Source: Clostridiales bacterium (GTDB lineage: Bacteria; Bacillota; Clostridia; Tissierellales; Sedimentibacteraceae). Taken from it: a stretch of DNA of 7,349 nt. The notes below the pieces were generated by a model. The model was not told the DNA's origin, ran no database searches, and saw only the letters and a program-made list of their open reading frames with translations. The first letter of the stretch is position 1, and each line of letters starts with the position of its first letter. A program made the translations under genes and the position numbers. Of this stretch, positions 7,277 to 7,349 are shown piece after piece. Where the stretch lies: assembly GCA_003487955.1 (NCBI GenBank), contig DNNJ01000007.1, positions 1 through 7,349 of the forward strand, in the 5' to 3' direction.

Positions 7277-7349
7277 ATGGGTAAATCAATATGTATATTA
7301 ATAGGGCTCATGCTCTCTTACCCGCTATTTTCCCAGGATCTTCAGGAGG
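7277..7349 (+). CDS. N-terminus of an exported protein of unknown function, cut by the right edge
   Basis: Only the first 24 codons are present. They read as a signal peptide: MGKS, a hydrophobic core (ICILIGLML), then SYPLFSQDLQE. The pattern of a small residue followed by Gln (LFS then QD) is a common signal peptidase I site in Bacteroidetes, and no lipobox Cys is seen, so the product should be periplasmic or secreted rather than a lipoprotein. The start is supported by an in-frame TGA at 7262-7264, only 12 nt before the ATG, and no other in-frame start between them. No strong ribosome-binding site is visible, as usual in this phylum. Its position after a SusC/SusD/GHL10 set makes another enzyme of the locus likely, but the visible part says nothing about function. 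Confidence 0.8.
   Translation, partial: MGKSICILIGLMLSYPLFSQDLQE

Noticed and set aside
1..7349. CRISPR array, tRNA, rRNA, insertion sequence
   Set aside because: No regularly spaced repeats, cloverleaf-like sequences, rRNA-like stretches, transposase frames or terminal inverted repeats were seen.

Overview
The window looks like one end of a Bacteroidetes (probably Bacteroidales) polysaccharide-utilisation-type locus, with all genes on the + strand. The taxon call rests on an adjacent SusC/SusD pair, Bacteroidetes-style lipoprotein signals, signal peptides ending near a Gln, the lack of strong Shine-Dalgarno sites, and moderately AT-rich DNA. Genus cannot be named from the sequence alone.

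Layout. (1) Positions 21-3629: a SusC-type TonB-dependent outer-membrane transporter that carries the extra N-terminal STN signalling domain. Its frame is open back to the left edge, so the real start may lie just outside the window. (2) Positions 3644-5449: its SusD-type surface lipoprotein partner, 14 nt downstream and surely cotranscribed. (3) Positions 5450-5542: a short gap with a perfect 13-bp inverted repeat. (4) Positions 5543-6988: a lipoprotein of the GHL10 / DUF187 'family 10 glycosylhydrolase-like' group with a TIM-barrel catalytic part and a small Fn3-like C-terminal domain. (5) Positions 6989-7276: 288 nt without a gene, holding an AU-rich terminator-like hairpin and a cluster of three TGAATAT half-sites. 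(6) Position 7277 onward: the first 24 codons of a further exported protein, cut by the right edge.

How they work together. SusD captures a glycan or glycopeptide at the surface, SusC imports it using TonB energy, and the GHL10 lipoprotein probably cleaves it at the surface or in the periplasm. The STN domain suggests that SusC is also a sensor that signals to a FecR-type anti-sigma factor and an ECF sigma factor. Those genes are not in the window but are predicted just upstream. The substrate cannot be read from the sequence.

Nothing here is clearly a new system. The points most worth a second look are the STN transducer architecture, two sharp base-composition steps (a GC-rich island at the SusC TonB box/plug, and a GC-rich GHL10 catalytic part joined to an AT-rich C-terminus), the strong hairpin between susD and the hydrolase gene, and the TGAATAT repeats before the last gene.
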